Positions 35,619-44,347 of a stretch of DNA of 64,000 nucleotides are shown one piece after another (the first letter of the stretch is position 1; the number at the start of each line of letters is the position of its first letter). The notes below the pieces were generated by a model, which made no database searches, was not told the DNA's origin, and was given only the letters and a program-made list of their open reading frames with translations. The stretch covers positions 2,046,001 to 2,110,000 of the forward strand of contig CP102273.1 of the NCBI GenBank assembly GCA_025148965.1. The letters run 5' to 3'. The DNA comes from Intestinibacter bartlettii. GTDB taxonomy: Bacteria; Bacillota; Clostridia; Peptostreptococcales; Peptostreptococcaceae. The position numbers and the translations under genes were made by a program.

Positions 35619-36617
35619 TTATTCATCCTCCTTTAAAAAATCATTTATTTTATCTATTGTAGTTGAGAAAGAAATATATTGTGGACAGTTATCATCACAT
35701 CTACCACATCCTACACACATTTGATATCCAAAACGTTTATTAAAATCATAAACCTTGTGCATAGCTTTAAATCTAAGTCTATCACCTTTAGAATTTCTAA
35801 ATGAATGTCCCCCCGCAATATCTGTAAATCCATCAACTTGGCATGAAGCCCATACTCTTCTTCTTTCTCCCACATTTTTATTTTCTTTATAGAAAATATC
35901 TTGCATAGTAAAACAAGTACAAGTTGGACAGACAAAATTACATCTTCCACACGATATACATCTGGCATTGTATTCTTCCCAAATAGGAGCTTTGCTAACT
36001 TTTATAGGATCTATATTTTCTGGTATTTCAACTTTTATATAATTTTCTTTTACATAATCTACTTCAAACTCTTCACTTTGACCGTCAAACACATTTAAGT
36101 CTTCATCTTTTATATCTATATAAAGTTCATTATCTCTTATATTTAAAGCCATTGCATAGTCTTCTGTTTTATTAGAGTCCATACTTACACAGAAACAGTT
36201 TCTAAAACTTTCTCTGCATCCAACCAATACAAATTTAACTTTATTTCTTCTTCTCTTATAGTAATAATCTTCTTCACCATTTCTTAAGTAAATTTCATCT
36301 ACTCTTTTTACTGCATTTATATCACATGCTCTCATAAATATTAAAACCTTTTCCTCTTCCACCTTAGCTTCACTATACTCATCTTGTGTGAAATAAAGTA
36401 ATATTTCGTTTATAGGTAGCATAACTTCTTTTGGAGAAAAATGAGATTTTAAAGCAAATTCCATATCTTCAAATTTCTTTACTTCTTTATATCTAATACT
36501 TGGAGTATCTGAATATGTTCCTTTATATTCTAAAACTACAGGTGCAAATATTTTATACTCCTGACTTAATTTTTCTAATCCCTTATCAAAACATTCGTAG
36601 TTAAGTTTTAACTTCAT
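35619..36617 (-). CDS. asrA: Anaerobic sulfite reductase subunit A
   Basis: Iron-sulfur electron-transfer subunit with two 4Fe-4S motifs: CISCGRCNFVCPTC (about residues 223-236) and CVGCGRCDDNCP (about 308-319). The N-terminal part shows the AsrA/HdrA-like IFMRACDINAVKRVDEI and VGCRESFRNCFCVSM. The start is the ATG at 36615-36617 behind AAGAGGTG. It is first in the operon and is preceded by a perfect Crp/Fnr-type operator, which suggests control by the divergent-family regulator just upstream. Confidence 0.94.
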   Translation of the reverse strand: MKLKLNYECFDKGLEKLSQEYKIFAPVVLEYKGTYSDTPSIRYKEVKKFEDMEFALKSHFSPKEVMLPINEILLYFTQDEYSEAKVEEEKVLIFMRACDINAVKRVDEIYLRNGEEDYYYKRRRNKVKFVLVGCRESFRNCFCVSMDSNKTEDYAMALNIRDNELYIDIKDEDLNVFDGQSEEFEVDYVKENYIKVEIPENIDPIKVSKAPIWEEYNARCISCGRCNFVCPTCTCFTMQDIFYKENKNVGERRRVWASCQVDGFTDIAGGHSFRNSKGDRLRFKAMHKVYDFNKRFGYQMCVGCGRCDDNCPQYISFSTTIDKINDFLKEDE

Positions 36618-36677
36618 TATGTTCACCTCTTCTTTTTATCTATATAATTAAATACATAAGTTTTTCTTTATGTTTTA

Positions 36678-36720
36678 ATAGTACCAAGTTCTATAAACCA
36701 AGTATGTGATTTTTATCACA
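36678..36720 (-). promoter_or_regulatory. Class II Crp/Fnr-type promoter of asrABC
   Basis: TGTGA-N6-TCACA at 36705-36720 is a perfect Crp/Fnr operator. On the minus strand a TACTAT -10 box lies at 36678-36683, giving a start near 36671 and placing the operator centre at about -41.5, exactly the class II activation position. No good -35 box is present, as expected for an activator-dependent promoter. Confidence 0.8.
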
Positions 36721-36753
36721 AACTTTAGATTTTTTTCCATTTTTTAAACAAAA

Positions 36754-36794
36754 AAACAACAATCAATTTGTATATACAAAATCAATTGTTGTTT
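36754..36794 (-). terminator. Intrinsic terminator of the Crp-family gene
   Basis: A long inverted repeat (AAACAACAAT... to ...ATTGTTGTTT), followed on the minus strand by TTTTTT, just after the stop at 36806. Confidence 0.9.
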
Positions 36795-36805
36795 ATAATT
36801 CTTAT

Positions 36806-37495
36806 TTAATTTTTAAAAAATAATGATAATTCATCTGGCTTTATATAAATTTTCTTTCCTTCTATTTTTACTAAATTGTCATTTTGAAGTATTTTCATAG
36901 CTCTAGATAAAGTTTCTCTCTTGCATCCTAACATATCTGCTAAATATGTTACAGTTACACCGGGAACATCTAAAAAATACCACTGACCTTTTTTTACTCC
37001 AAACTCTCTATTTAATCGATATAGTTTTGCTGCTAGTTTCTTTTCTATTTTTATATATGTTGAATTTTTTAATTGTCTACATAGACGTCTATCTCTATGT
37101 TCTAAAACCTTTATTATATTTTTAACTAAGTTAAAATCATTCTCCATTATATCTATAAAATCTTTTTTATTGAATTTTATTATTGTAGATTTTTCAAATG
37201 CTTCACATGTCACAGTGCTTGTAACATCTGATAAAAATACTTCATTTATTATTTCACCTTCATTTAGTATAAAGATAACCTTTCTCTCTCCAAATTCATT
37301 CATTTTATATATTGATGCTTTCCCACTTAGTAAAAAATAAACATTTTCAAGTATATCTCTTTCATAAAATAGAATTTGTTTTTTGTTTAACTTTAATATA
37401 CAGCCAGTTTTTAATAATTTTTCAATTGTATCTTTTTTTATATTTATAAATACGTTTATACTTTTTATATCGTTTAATGTTAATTCTCCAATAAT
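36806..37495 (-). CDS. Crp/Fnr-family regulator, probable ATT start
   Basis: The full frame holds a cyclic-nucleotide-binding-like domain (about 1-120, with the YFLLSGKASIYKM and ILNEGEII strands) and a C-terminal Crp helix-turn-helix (VTYLADMLGCKRETLSRAMKILQ). An internal ATG at 37303 would cut off the first third of the sensor domain. From the in-frame stop at 37514 to that ATG there is no ATG, GTG, TTG or CTG. Two ATT codons (37490-37495) lie 5 and 8 bases after AGGGGGG, so ATT is the likely start, giving 229 residues, the normal family size. No N-terminal Fnr-like Cys cluster is seen. It is next to asrABC and a matching operator, so it likely controls sulfite reduction. Confidence 0.82.
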   Translation of the reverse strand: MIGELTLNDIKSINVFINIKKDTIEKLLKTGCILKLNKKQILFYERDILENVYFLLSGKASIYKMNEFGERKVIFILNEGEIINEVFLSDVTSTVTCEAFEKSTIIKFNKKDFIDIMENDFNLVKNIIKVLEHRDRRLCRQLKNSTYIKIEKKLAAKLYRLNREFGVKKGQWYFLDVPGVTVTYLADMLGCKRETLSRAMKILQNDNLVKIEGKKIYIKPDELSLFFKN

Positions 37496-37599
37496 ACTAG
37501 CCCCCCTATTTAATTATCTAAAGATATTAATTAAGGGTTGGATAAGAAACATCTTTTCGATAATTTTAATTTGATTTTAGTTTAATTTAGGTTATATAT

Positions 37600-37619
37600 A
37601 TATATCTTATCAGATATAT
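37600..37619. promoter_or_regulatory. Perfect palindrome upstream of the Crp-family gene
   Basis: ATATATCT-TATC-AGATATAT has 8-bp arms and a 4-base centre, about 105 bases upstream of the ATT start. It could be an operator or a weak hairpin after the zinc-ribbon gene, which ends at 37629. Confidence 0.4.
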
Positions 37620-37628
37620 CTGTATTTT

Positions 37629-38330
37629 TTAATTACCCTTTTTAGTTAGCTCAATTTTTTGATCATCAAATTTTAAATTATCTTCTATTTCTTCTTTATT
37701 ACTTTCTTTATTTTCTAAATTATATTCTTCATATAACTCTCTATTTTCTTCATTTTCACTGTCTAAAACTTCTTCATTTACTATTTCTACTGATGAGTCT
37801 ATAGTATCTAATTCCTCATCATCTGCATATCTATATGATTCATCTTCATCGTCTATTTCGTATTCGCTCTCATCTATTTCATAATTATCTATATCAAATT
37901 TTTCTTTTTTAACTACTTTTGAGCCACAACAAACACAGAATTTAGAATCGGCATCTATTTTACTTGCACATATATCGCATAAAATAAATTCTTTGTCTTT
38001 TTTTATTTCCTTACCACAATTAGGGCAGAACTTTTCATTATTTTTTGATATATATCCACATTCACATATAGGTGTATGTTCATTGTGTCCTTCCATATCA
38101 GCTATATCTAACATTCTATTATATATTTCTAAATCAATTTTCTTTATTTCATAAATCAATTCGCCAAATAAACTTTCGTCTATATTTCCTCTTCTTATTT
38201 TATCGTAGGCAGAAAGCCCAAGTTGCATAATTTTTTTGCTTTTTTCATCTTCAAATTCATGAATTTCTTTTTCTATTTGTGACTTTTTTGATTTTGATTC
38301 AATATTTAAAAATTTATTATTTACTTTCAT
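37629..38330 (-). CDS. Double zinc-ribbon protein with long acidic tail
   Basis: The 233-residue protein starts with a helical segment (about 1-80). Two CxxC pairs follow: CECG with CPNCG and CDIC with CVCCG (about 88-138), the pattern of a DZANK-type double zinc ribbon. The rest is extremely acidic (Asp/Glu) and likely unstructured. It lies 20 bases downstream of the zinc-ribbon membrane protein gene, so in one operon. Function unknown. Confidence 0.75.
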   Translation of the reverse strand: MKVNNKFLNIESKSKKSQIEKEIHEFEDEKSKKIMQLGLSAYDKIRRGNIDESLFGELIYEIKKIDLEIYNRMLDIADMEGHNEHTPICECGYISKNNEKFCPNCGKEIKKDKEFILCDICASKIDADSKFCVCCGSKVVKKEKFDIDNYEIDESEYEIDDEDESYRYADDEELDTIDSSVEIVNEEVLDSENEENRELYEEYNLENKESNKEEIEDNLKFDDQKIELTKKGN

Positions 38331-38349
38331 TATTTATCCCTCTCTTTTT

Positions 38350-39702
38350 CTAATCCCAATTGCTTAATTTAAATCCTACAAAAGTTACTATAAAGCTATA
38401 AATAAAGCTCATTATTAATGTTAAAATCACATTTGTATTCATCGCTATATTATATCCTAACAAAGATCCTCCATTTATATTTACATAAGTAAATATTGAT
38501 AATGAGGCCATAATTACTGCATAAAATACGCTAAATATTAAAACTGGCTTTTTAGATGAAGTTTTATATTTATTGTTTAATTTTATACCTGAAATAAATA
38601 AAATTAAAGCTGATAATGCTACAAATGCTATTAAACATAATTTAAAATCTATGCTTAAAGAAGTTTTAAATAAACTAGGTAAAAATAAACTTTGGCTTCC
38701 TATAGTAGCAATATTAAAGTTTGCAAATCCCCAAATATAAGCTGCTAATTGGCTAATTACAACAAAAACATTTATATTTGATATAGAATTTGATATTCCA
38801 AATTCATAAACATAGCTTAACCCGATTAAATGTCCTATAACTAAAAGTACAAACACTATTAAATATCCTAAAGCTACTGTTTTTATACTTTGTTTAAATA
38901 TACCTAAATATATATTACTCTCTTCATATTCTTTTTTTGTTCCAATGTACAATATTGATAAAAATCCTAATAAAAATCCTCTAAATAAAACACTTATAAA
39001 GCCAACTCCATATATTAAGCTATATCCTGAAGATAAAAATCCTCCTCCAATAGATAATTGATTTCTTGATAAAAGTGCTATTACTGCTAATATTAATCCG
39101 TATAGACTTCCTACACCTATAGCTTGTATAAATAAAGTTAATTCATTTGTATTTTTTTCTTTCATAAATACTTTATATGAAATACCCAAACATATAACTG
39201 GTAATACTAAAAGTATCAATGAGCATAGTTGGAAACTAAAATTATAATAACTTCCATAACTCATCATACCACTACCACTTGTGAATACGCTTAAGTCTCC
39301 TCCATTTAGTAATAAAAGTATATCTGAAGCACTTATATAAGATGTGTATTCTCCTAATACACTTCCTAAAATTTGTTTTACTATTACACTTATAAAAAAT
39401 AATATTACTGTGGCAAATCCAGCTACTTTAAAACTATCTTTTATATTTATATTAGATAAGATATTTTTAATACTAAAATCATAAGTTCTTTTGCTTATCG
39501 ATTCTAAACAAGTCCCACATTCTTTACAATAGATATCGTTTAAATTTGTTTCACTTTTACAATTTGGGCAATATACTTTACTTTTTCTTCTAAGTACAAA
39601 TTTCTTATTTTCTAGATTTCTGTATTGATGTCCATCTTCTTTTGAATAATTTCTAAATTTATCTGCAAACTCTAATGTATCATCTGAACCTCTTACTTGC
39701 AT
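38350..39702 (-). CDS. Zinc-ribbon polytopic membrane protein
   Basis: After a polar N-terminus, CPNC and CKECG form a zinc ribbon at about residues 44-62. Then about nine or ten hydrophobic helices follow. Glycine/serine-rich loops occur in the middle (GGDLSVFTSGSGMM, GGGFLSSGYSL). Zinc-ribbon membrane proteins of this kind are frequent in clostridia without known role. It is co-transcribed with the double zinc-ribbon gene. Confidence 0.75.
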   Translation of the reverse strand: MQVRGSDDTLEFADKFRNYSKEDGHQYRNLENKKFVLRRKSKVYCPNCKSETNLNDIYCKECGTCLESISKRTYDFSIKNILSNINIKDSFKVAGFATVILFFISVIVKQILGSVLGEYTSYISASDILLLLNGGDLSVFTSGSGMMSYGSYYNFSFQLCSLILLVLPVICLGISYKVFMKEKNTNELTLFIQAIGVGSLYGLILAVIALLSRNQLSIGGGFLSSGYSLIYGVGFISVLFRGFLLGFLSILYIGTKKEYEESNIYLGIFKQSIKTVALGYLIVFVLLVIGHLIGLSYVYEFGISNSISNINVFVVISQLAAYIWGFANFNIATIGSQSLFLPSLFKTSLSIDFKLCLIAFVALSALILFISGIKLNNKYKTSSKKPVLIFSVFYAVIMASLSIFTYVNINGGSLLGYNIAMNTNVILTLIMSFIYSFIVTFVGFKLSNWD

Positions 39703-39809
39703 TTTAACTCCTCCATTACTATTTATTTTATGTCTATTATTTATTACGTAATCAATTATACCAATGAAATCTTAAATTAATCTTAACAAATAAGTCTTTA
39801 TTTTAAATA

Positions 39810-39857
39810 CATAAAGAAATCTTTATTTTAAATCCCCTTGAAGATGTAAATTCTCTA
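39810..39857 (-). repeat. Three-hairpin dispersed repeat, copy D (tail only)
   Basis: Only the third hairpin end is kept. On the minus strand it reads GAATTTACATCTTCAAGGGG and AATAAAGATTTCTTTAT, like the tail of copies B and C. It lies directly beyond the terminator of the metallo-hydrolase gene, as other copies lie beside terminators. Confidence 0.7.
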
Positions 39858-39865
39858 AGTGTAAA

Positions 39866-39896
39866 TAAAAAGCTACTAGATATTCTCTAATAGCTT
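39866..39896 (-). terminator. Intrinsic terminator after the metallo-beta-lactamase-fold gene
   Basis: AAGCTATTAG and CTAGTAGCTT pair with a 7-base loop, followed by TTTATTT on the minus strand. Confidence 0.85.
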
Positions 39897-39906
39897 ACAA
39901 AATATA

Positions 39907-40782
39907 TTATATAGTTTTCCAATATAATTTAGAATCTATAAATTCAATATTTAATTTTTCAATATCGTATAAGTATGATAAATATGCTTTTAATGTATTT
40001 CCTATTAAAACATATTGATTTAAATCCATTGTTAAATCGTAATGTATAAATAGTTTTTGTAAAATATCTTCAAATATCAATGGTTCTTTACATATACTTA
40101 AGATTGTATCTATTATTTCATATACTTTGTCTCTGTTTAATTTAACTAGAGGTTTTATATCTTCACAAGCTTCTGCATGAGAAGGAATAAACAATTTGCC
40201 TTCTAAATTTTCTACATAATCTAATGTTTTTAAAAATTCATCAACATTATATATAAATGATATATGGTATTTTTTTACGATATTTTCTCCAAATACGCAA
40301 TCAGCTAAAAAATAAACATCATCAGACGTTTTTATTCCAATCATATCAAAAAAATGTCCGCCTAGTTTTATATATTCAAGTCCTTCTGGAAGTTCATCTA
40401 AATTTCCCGTTGGATTACTTGCCTTTGCCATCAAAAACTTATTTGTAAGTTTGTTAAATGGATATCCACCATATAGAAATGACGGTTCTAAAATTGGATA
40501 TTTTGTGAATAAATTTTCGATTTCTGTTGAAATTATCTTACACTCTGTTCTTTTTTGTAAAAACTCATTTCCTCCAATATGATCGGCATTTGAATGAGTA
40601 TTTATTATGTATTTTAGATTAAAGTTATTTTCCTTTAAGATTTTATTTATTTTTCGCCCTGCTTCTTTATCATTACCGCTATCTATTATACAGACATCTG
40701 TATCGTTTAATTTATATAGGCCTATATTAGTCGGGCAATCTATATAATATGTTTTTTCTCCTACTTTATTCAAACTGTACAT
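39907..40782 (-). CDS. Metallo-beta-lactamase-fold hydrolase
   Basis: The 291-residue protein has the metal motif THSNADHIGG (about residues 62-71; the usual HxHxDH has Asn in place of the second His), a later FLADCVFG Asp, and IPSHAEAC for the last His. The N-terminus NVGLY-like strand matches the fold. The C-terminal 90 residues are helical and may form a winged-helix-like cap. Close relatives are annotated as MBL-fold hydrolases without known substrate. AGGAGGTAG precedes the ATG. Confidence 0.85.
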   Translation of the reverse strand: MYSLNKVGEKTYYIDCPTNIGLYKLNDTDVCIIDSGNDKEAGRKINKILKENNFNLKYIINTHSNADHIGGNEFLQKRTECKIISTEIENLFTKYPILEPSFLYGGYPFNKLTNKFLMAKASNPTGNLDELPEGLEYIKLGGHFFDMIGIKTSDDVYFLADCVFGENIVKKYHISFIYNVDEFLKTLDYVENLEGKLFIPSHAEACEDIKPLVKLNRDKVYEIIDTILSICKEPLIFEDILQKLFIHYDLTMDLNQYVLIGNTLKAYLSYLYDIEKLNIEFIDSKLYWKTI

Positions 40783-40870
40783 ATCAACTACCTCCTAAGT
40801 ATAATATTTCCATATATAAATTATTTCATAACAACAACAGTTTGTCATTATATTTTTTTAGATAATACAA

Positions 40871-40906
40871 AACCCCAAACCATAGATAAAATCTAAGGTT
40901 TGGGGC
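40871..40906 (-). terminator. Intrinsic terminator of asnS
   Basis: GCCCCAAACCTTAGAT and ATCTATGGTTTGGGGT pair over a short loop, followed by TTTTG on the minus strand. Confidence 0.9.
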
Positions 40907-40953
40907 AAACAATATATTTTAAATAATTTTTCTATAATTAATTTTCAATAACC

Positions 40954-42351
40954 CTAGAATTCAGCGTTTTTAGGAGTTCTTGGGAATGGTATTACGTCTC
41001 TTATGTTAGATATACCAGTTAAGTACATTATTATTCTTTCAAATCCAAGACCAAATCCTGAATGTGTAGCTGTACCGTATTTTCTAAGTTCTAAATACCA
41101 CCAGTAATCTTCTTCATTTAATCCACATTCTTTTATTCTATCCATTAATAAATCGTATCTTTCTTCTCTTTGAGAACCACCGATTATTTCTCCAACTCCT
41201 GGAACTAATAAGTCCATAGCTCTAACAGTTTTTCCATCTTCGTTCATTCTCATGTAGAATGCTTTTATTTCTTTTGGATAATCAGTTACAAATACTGGAG
41301 CGTTGAATATTTGTTCAGTTATGTATCTTTCATGCTCAGTTTGTAAATCGCATCCCCATTCAACTGGATATTCGAATTTTTGTCCTGATTCTAATAATAA
41401 TTCTATAGCTTTAGTATAAGTTATTCTTATAAATTCTGAATTTACTATTTTGTGTAATCTTTCTAATAATCCTTTATCTACAAAGCTGTTGAAGAATTCC
41501 ATTTCTTCTGGACAGTTTTCAAGTACATAGTTGATTATGTATTTTATCATATCTTCAGCAAGTTCCATATTGTCTTCTAAGTCAGCAAATGCTATTTCAG
41601 GTTCTATCATCCAGAATTCAGAAGCATGTCTACCTGTGTATGAGTTTTCGGCTCTGAAAGTTGGTCCGAATGTATATACATTTCTGAATGCTAAAGCCAT
41701 TATTTCAGCGTTTAATTGTCCACTAACTGTTAAGTTAGCTTCTTTACCGAAGAAGTCTTGTGAATAATCTACTTTTCCATCTTCAGTTTTTGGAACATCA
41801 TTTAAATCTAGAGTTGTTAATCTAAACATTTCTCCAGCACCTTCGCAGTCACTTCCTGTTATTATTGGAGAATGAGCATATACGAAGTTTCTATCTTGGA
41901 AGAATTTATGTATAGCATATGCAGCAACACTTCTAACTCTGAAAGCTGCTGAGAACAGGTTACTTCTAGGTCTTAAGTGAGCTATTGTTCTTAAGTATTC
42001 AACTGTATGTCTTTTCTTTTGTAGTGGGTATGAATTATCAGATTCACCTTCTACTACTATTTTTGTAGCTTGTATTTCAACTGGTTGTTTTGCATTTTGA
42101 GTAGCCACTAATGTACCTTCTATTAATAAAGAAGTACTTATTGGTAATTTACCAATTTCTTTGAAGTTTTCTAGTTTTTCATCTATAACAATTTGCATGT
42201 TTTTGAAGAAACTACCGTCGTTTAATTCTATAAATCCAAAGTTTTTAGACATTCTAGATGTTCTTATCCATCCAGCGACTTTAACTGTCTTATCTATGTA
42301 TTGTTCTTTATTTCTATAAAGTTGTTTAATTTCTATGAATTCCTTTTGCAT
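40954..42351 (-). CDS. asnS: Asparaginyl-tRNA synthetase
   Basis: Class IIb synthetase charging tRNA(Asn). The N-terminal OB-fold (about 1-110) shows [24 protein letters not shown]. The catalytic domain shows motif 2 [24 protein letters not shown] and motif 3 [15 protein letters not shown], with [11 protein letters not shown] at the C-terminus typical of AsnRS. At 465 aa it has the usual length. A T-box leader lies upstream, so it is controlled by uncharged tRNA(Asn). AGGAGGT precedes the ATG. Confidence 0.97.
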   Translation of the reverse strand: MQKEFIEIKQLYRNKEQYIDKTVKVAGWIRTSRMSKNFGFIELNDGSFFKNMQIVIDEKLENFKEIGKLPISTSLLIEGTLVATQNAKQPVEIQATKIVVEGESDNSYPLQKKRHTVEYLRTIAHLRPRSNLFSAAFRVRSVAAYAIHKFFQDRNFVYAHSPIITGSDCEGAGEMFRLTTLDLNDVPKTEDGKVDYSQDFFGKEANLTVSGQLNAEIMALAFRNVYTFGPTFRAENSYTGRHASEFWMIEPEIAFADLEDNMELAEDMIKYIINYVLENCPEEMEFFNSFVDKGLLERLHKIVNSEFIRITYTKAIELLLESGQKFEYPVEWGCDLQTEHERYITEQIFNAPVFVTDYPKEIKAFYMRMNEDGKTVRAMDLLVPGVGEIIGGSQREERYDLLMDRIKECGLNEEDYWWYLELRKYGTATHSGFGLGFERIIMYLTGISNIRDVIPFPRTPKNAEF

Positions 42352-42479
42352 AGAATACCTCCTGATTATTTATTTTCTTTTTAATATATTATAATTATAA
42401 CTTAAATTTATTAATTTATACAATTTCTAATTATCCCTACTTTATATCAATTGCCAAATAATAAAATTTAAGCAATAAA

Positions 42480-42745
42480 AAAAGCCCTTCATCCTATCTA
42501 TAGGACGAAAGACTGTACTTCCGCGGTACCACCTAATTTAACTTAAAAGTTCACCTCATTAATGTACTAATATACATTACCAATTATAACGGTTTGGCTC
42601 CGACTAAGTCTACTCTCTTTATGATTTCGGTTAGTAACTCCGGGATGTTCTTCATTATAGACATTGTACTGGACTTCCACCATAACCAGCTCGCTACTAC
42701 TTTGTTTTATAACTACTCTTCCCTTCATAGTCTTTGTTTTTTGTT
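42480..42745 (-). promoter_or_regulatory. T-box leader of asnS
   Basis: The T-box core GGTGGTACCGCGG is exact on the minus strand (42521-42533). It is followed by the terminator hairpin (about 42484-42512) and a run of T. Upstream is a stem I-like region containing GGTGGAAGTCCAG, and AAC triplets at 42647-42649 and 42630-42632, either of which could be the Asn specifier. It lies 130 bases before asnS. The known mechanism is antitermination by uncharged tRNA. Confidence 0.92.
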
Positions 42746-42760
42746 TATTTCGATAATATA

Positions 42761-42789
42761 ACTTTAACTCATTAAATACTTTTTGTCAA
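42761..42789 (-). promoter_or_regulatory. Sigma-A promoter of the T-box/asnS transcript
   Basis: TTGACA (42784-42789) and TAAAGT (42761-42766) are spaced 17 bp apart on the minus strand, just upstream of stem I. Confidence 0.75.
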
Positions 42790-42813
42790 TAAATATATTT
42801 AGAATAAATGCAA

Positions 42814-42847
42814 AAGTACCTTAGATACAAGTATATCCAAGGTACTT
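42814..42847 (-). terminator. Intrinsic terminator of the larA-symporter operon
   Basis: AAGTACCTTGGATA and TATCTAAGGTACTT pair, followed by TTGCATTT on the minus strand. Confidence 0.8.
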
Positions 42848-42863
42848 TGATATTATATTTTAA

Positions 42864-44297
42864 TTAATTACTAGCTATTTTTTGTTGGGTTAAATCATTT
42901 TTACTACTTACTTTATTTTTATCAAATAGACTTACTACTATAAAAGTAACACCTGTAGTTAATAACATTAAGTAACCTACATCTGAAAAAACATTTTGAA
43001 TTCCTGGCATAAATAGCCATGCTCCAGCTGATAATACTGATACTAATATTGTCCAGAATCCTGCATTTTTTCCAGCAAATTTAGATAAACATAATCCACC
43101 CAATACAACGATTGATGTTCCTATTGCCATAGACAAGCAAACTTTCATTGCATTTAAGATTGATCCTAATTGTGAAGATAATATATAAGTCAATATACCT
43201 ACTATAAGTATTATCGCTTTATTTATTGCGAAAGCTTTATCTTTATATCTTTGTCCCATACTTGTTTTAAAGAATATATCTTGGCTTACTGTTGTTGAAC
43301 AGCCTATTAACATGCTACATGCAGTTGACATATCCGCTGCCCATAAAGCTGATAAGGTAAGTCCTGCTATTACTGGTGGTAATGATAATATTATCATAGG
43401 TAGTGCTAAAGTTGCATCTACTCCTGGTATTAAAGCTTTTGATGAAATACCAAGCATTGCACATAAGAAGCCTATTGGTATCATCATTAAAGCCCCTAAT
43501 CTAAATCCATTTACTGCTGACTTGTCATCTTTTGATGTAAGACCTATTTGAATTACACCTTGGATTGAGTTTGTGTTACCACACATAACTACCATCCAAG
43601 CAATTATTGCTGGTATCCCCATACCATCTGTAAAACTTAAATATGGTACATCTGTTGAAGTACTTGCCATTTGCATCGCTGCATCCCAACCACCTTGGTT
43701 AAAAAATACCATAATTGAAGCTACTATTATTCCAAAATAAATTAATGATATATTTATAATATTACTTAAACTAACTGAGCCCATACCTCCAACAAATGCT
43801 ACTAACATGAATATCAAGAAGCTGAAAAATGTCCCTGTATTTATATTAAATATATCTGGTAATAAACTTGCTAAAATTGAACCACCAGCTATATATTGAA
43901 GTGCAATTATTGTACATTGAATTAAAATCATAGCTATTGTCATCATTACACCTGTTTTTTTATCGAATAAATCTTGGACAAGACCAGTTACTGTATTATG
44001 TCCACTATGTCTGAAGCGTTTAACAACTAAGAAACTTGCTATTATAGCACCAAATGCCCAAGCTACGTTATACCAACCAGCAGATAATCCTGCAACAAAT
44101 GCATTTTGTGCTATACCTATAGTCGATGCTCCACCTATTGCCAACCCAGCAATTGTAACAGCTGTAATCCATGTTCCATTTTTACCTTTATATAATAAGA
44201 AATTTTCTCCATCTTTCTTTTCTTTCTTTGACATAAATATTCCTAACCCCAATAAGAATGCTACGTATAAAATAACTATAATTAATGGTATATTCAT
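42864..44297 (-). CDS. Sodium:solute symporter family permease
   Basis: The 477-residue protein has about 13 transmembrane helices of the SSF fold. Motifs include NFLLYKGKNGTWITAVTIAGLAIGGASTIG near TM1-2, SAGWYNVAWAFGAIIA, and GLTLSALWAADMSTACSMLIGCSTTVSQDI in the second half, the sodium-site region. The start is the ATG at 44295-44297 behind AAAGGGGA. It follows the LarA-family gene by 50 bases in the same direction, so it probably imports the substrate of that racemase, perhaps lactate or another hydroxy acid (inference). Confidence 0.9.
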   Translation of the reverse strand: MNIPLIIVILYVAFLLGLGIFMSKKEKKDGENFLLYKGKNGTWITAVTIAGLAIGGASTIGIAQNAFVAGLSAGWYNVAWAFGAIIASFLVVKRFRHSGHNTVTGLVQDLFDKKTGVMMTIAMILIQCTIIALQYIAGGSILASLLPDIFNINTGTFFSFLIFMLVAFVGGMGSVSLSNIINISLIYFGIIVASIMVFFNQGGWDAAMQMASTSTDVPYLSFTDGMGIPAIIAWMVVMCGNTNSIQGVIQIGLTSKDDKSAVNGFRLGALMMIPIGFLCAMLGISSKALIPGVDATLALPMIILSLPPVIAGLTLSALWAADMSTACSMLIGCSTTVSQDIFFKTSMGQRYKDKAFAINKAIILIVGILTYILSSQLGSILNAMKVCLSMAIGTSIVVLGGLCLSKFAGKNAGFWTILVSVLSAGAWLFMPGIQNVFSDVGYLMLLTTGVTFIVVSLFDKNKVSSKNDLTQQKIASN

Positions 44298-44347
44298 AAT
44301 ATAATCCCCTTTCCCTTGCATGTAAATTTACAAATCAAAAAATTTTA

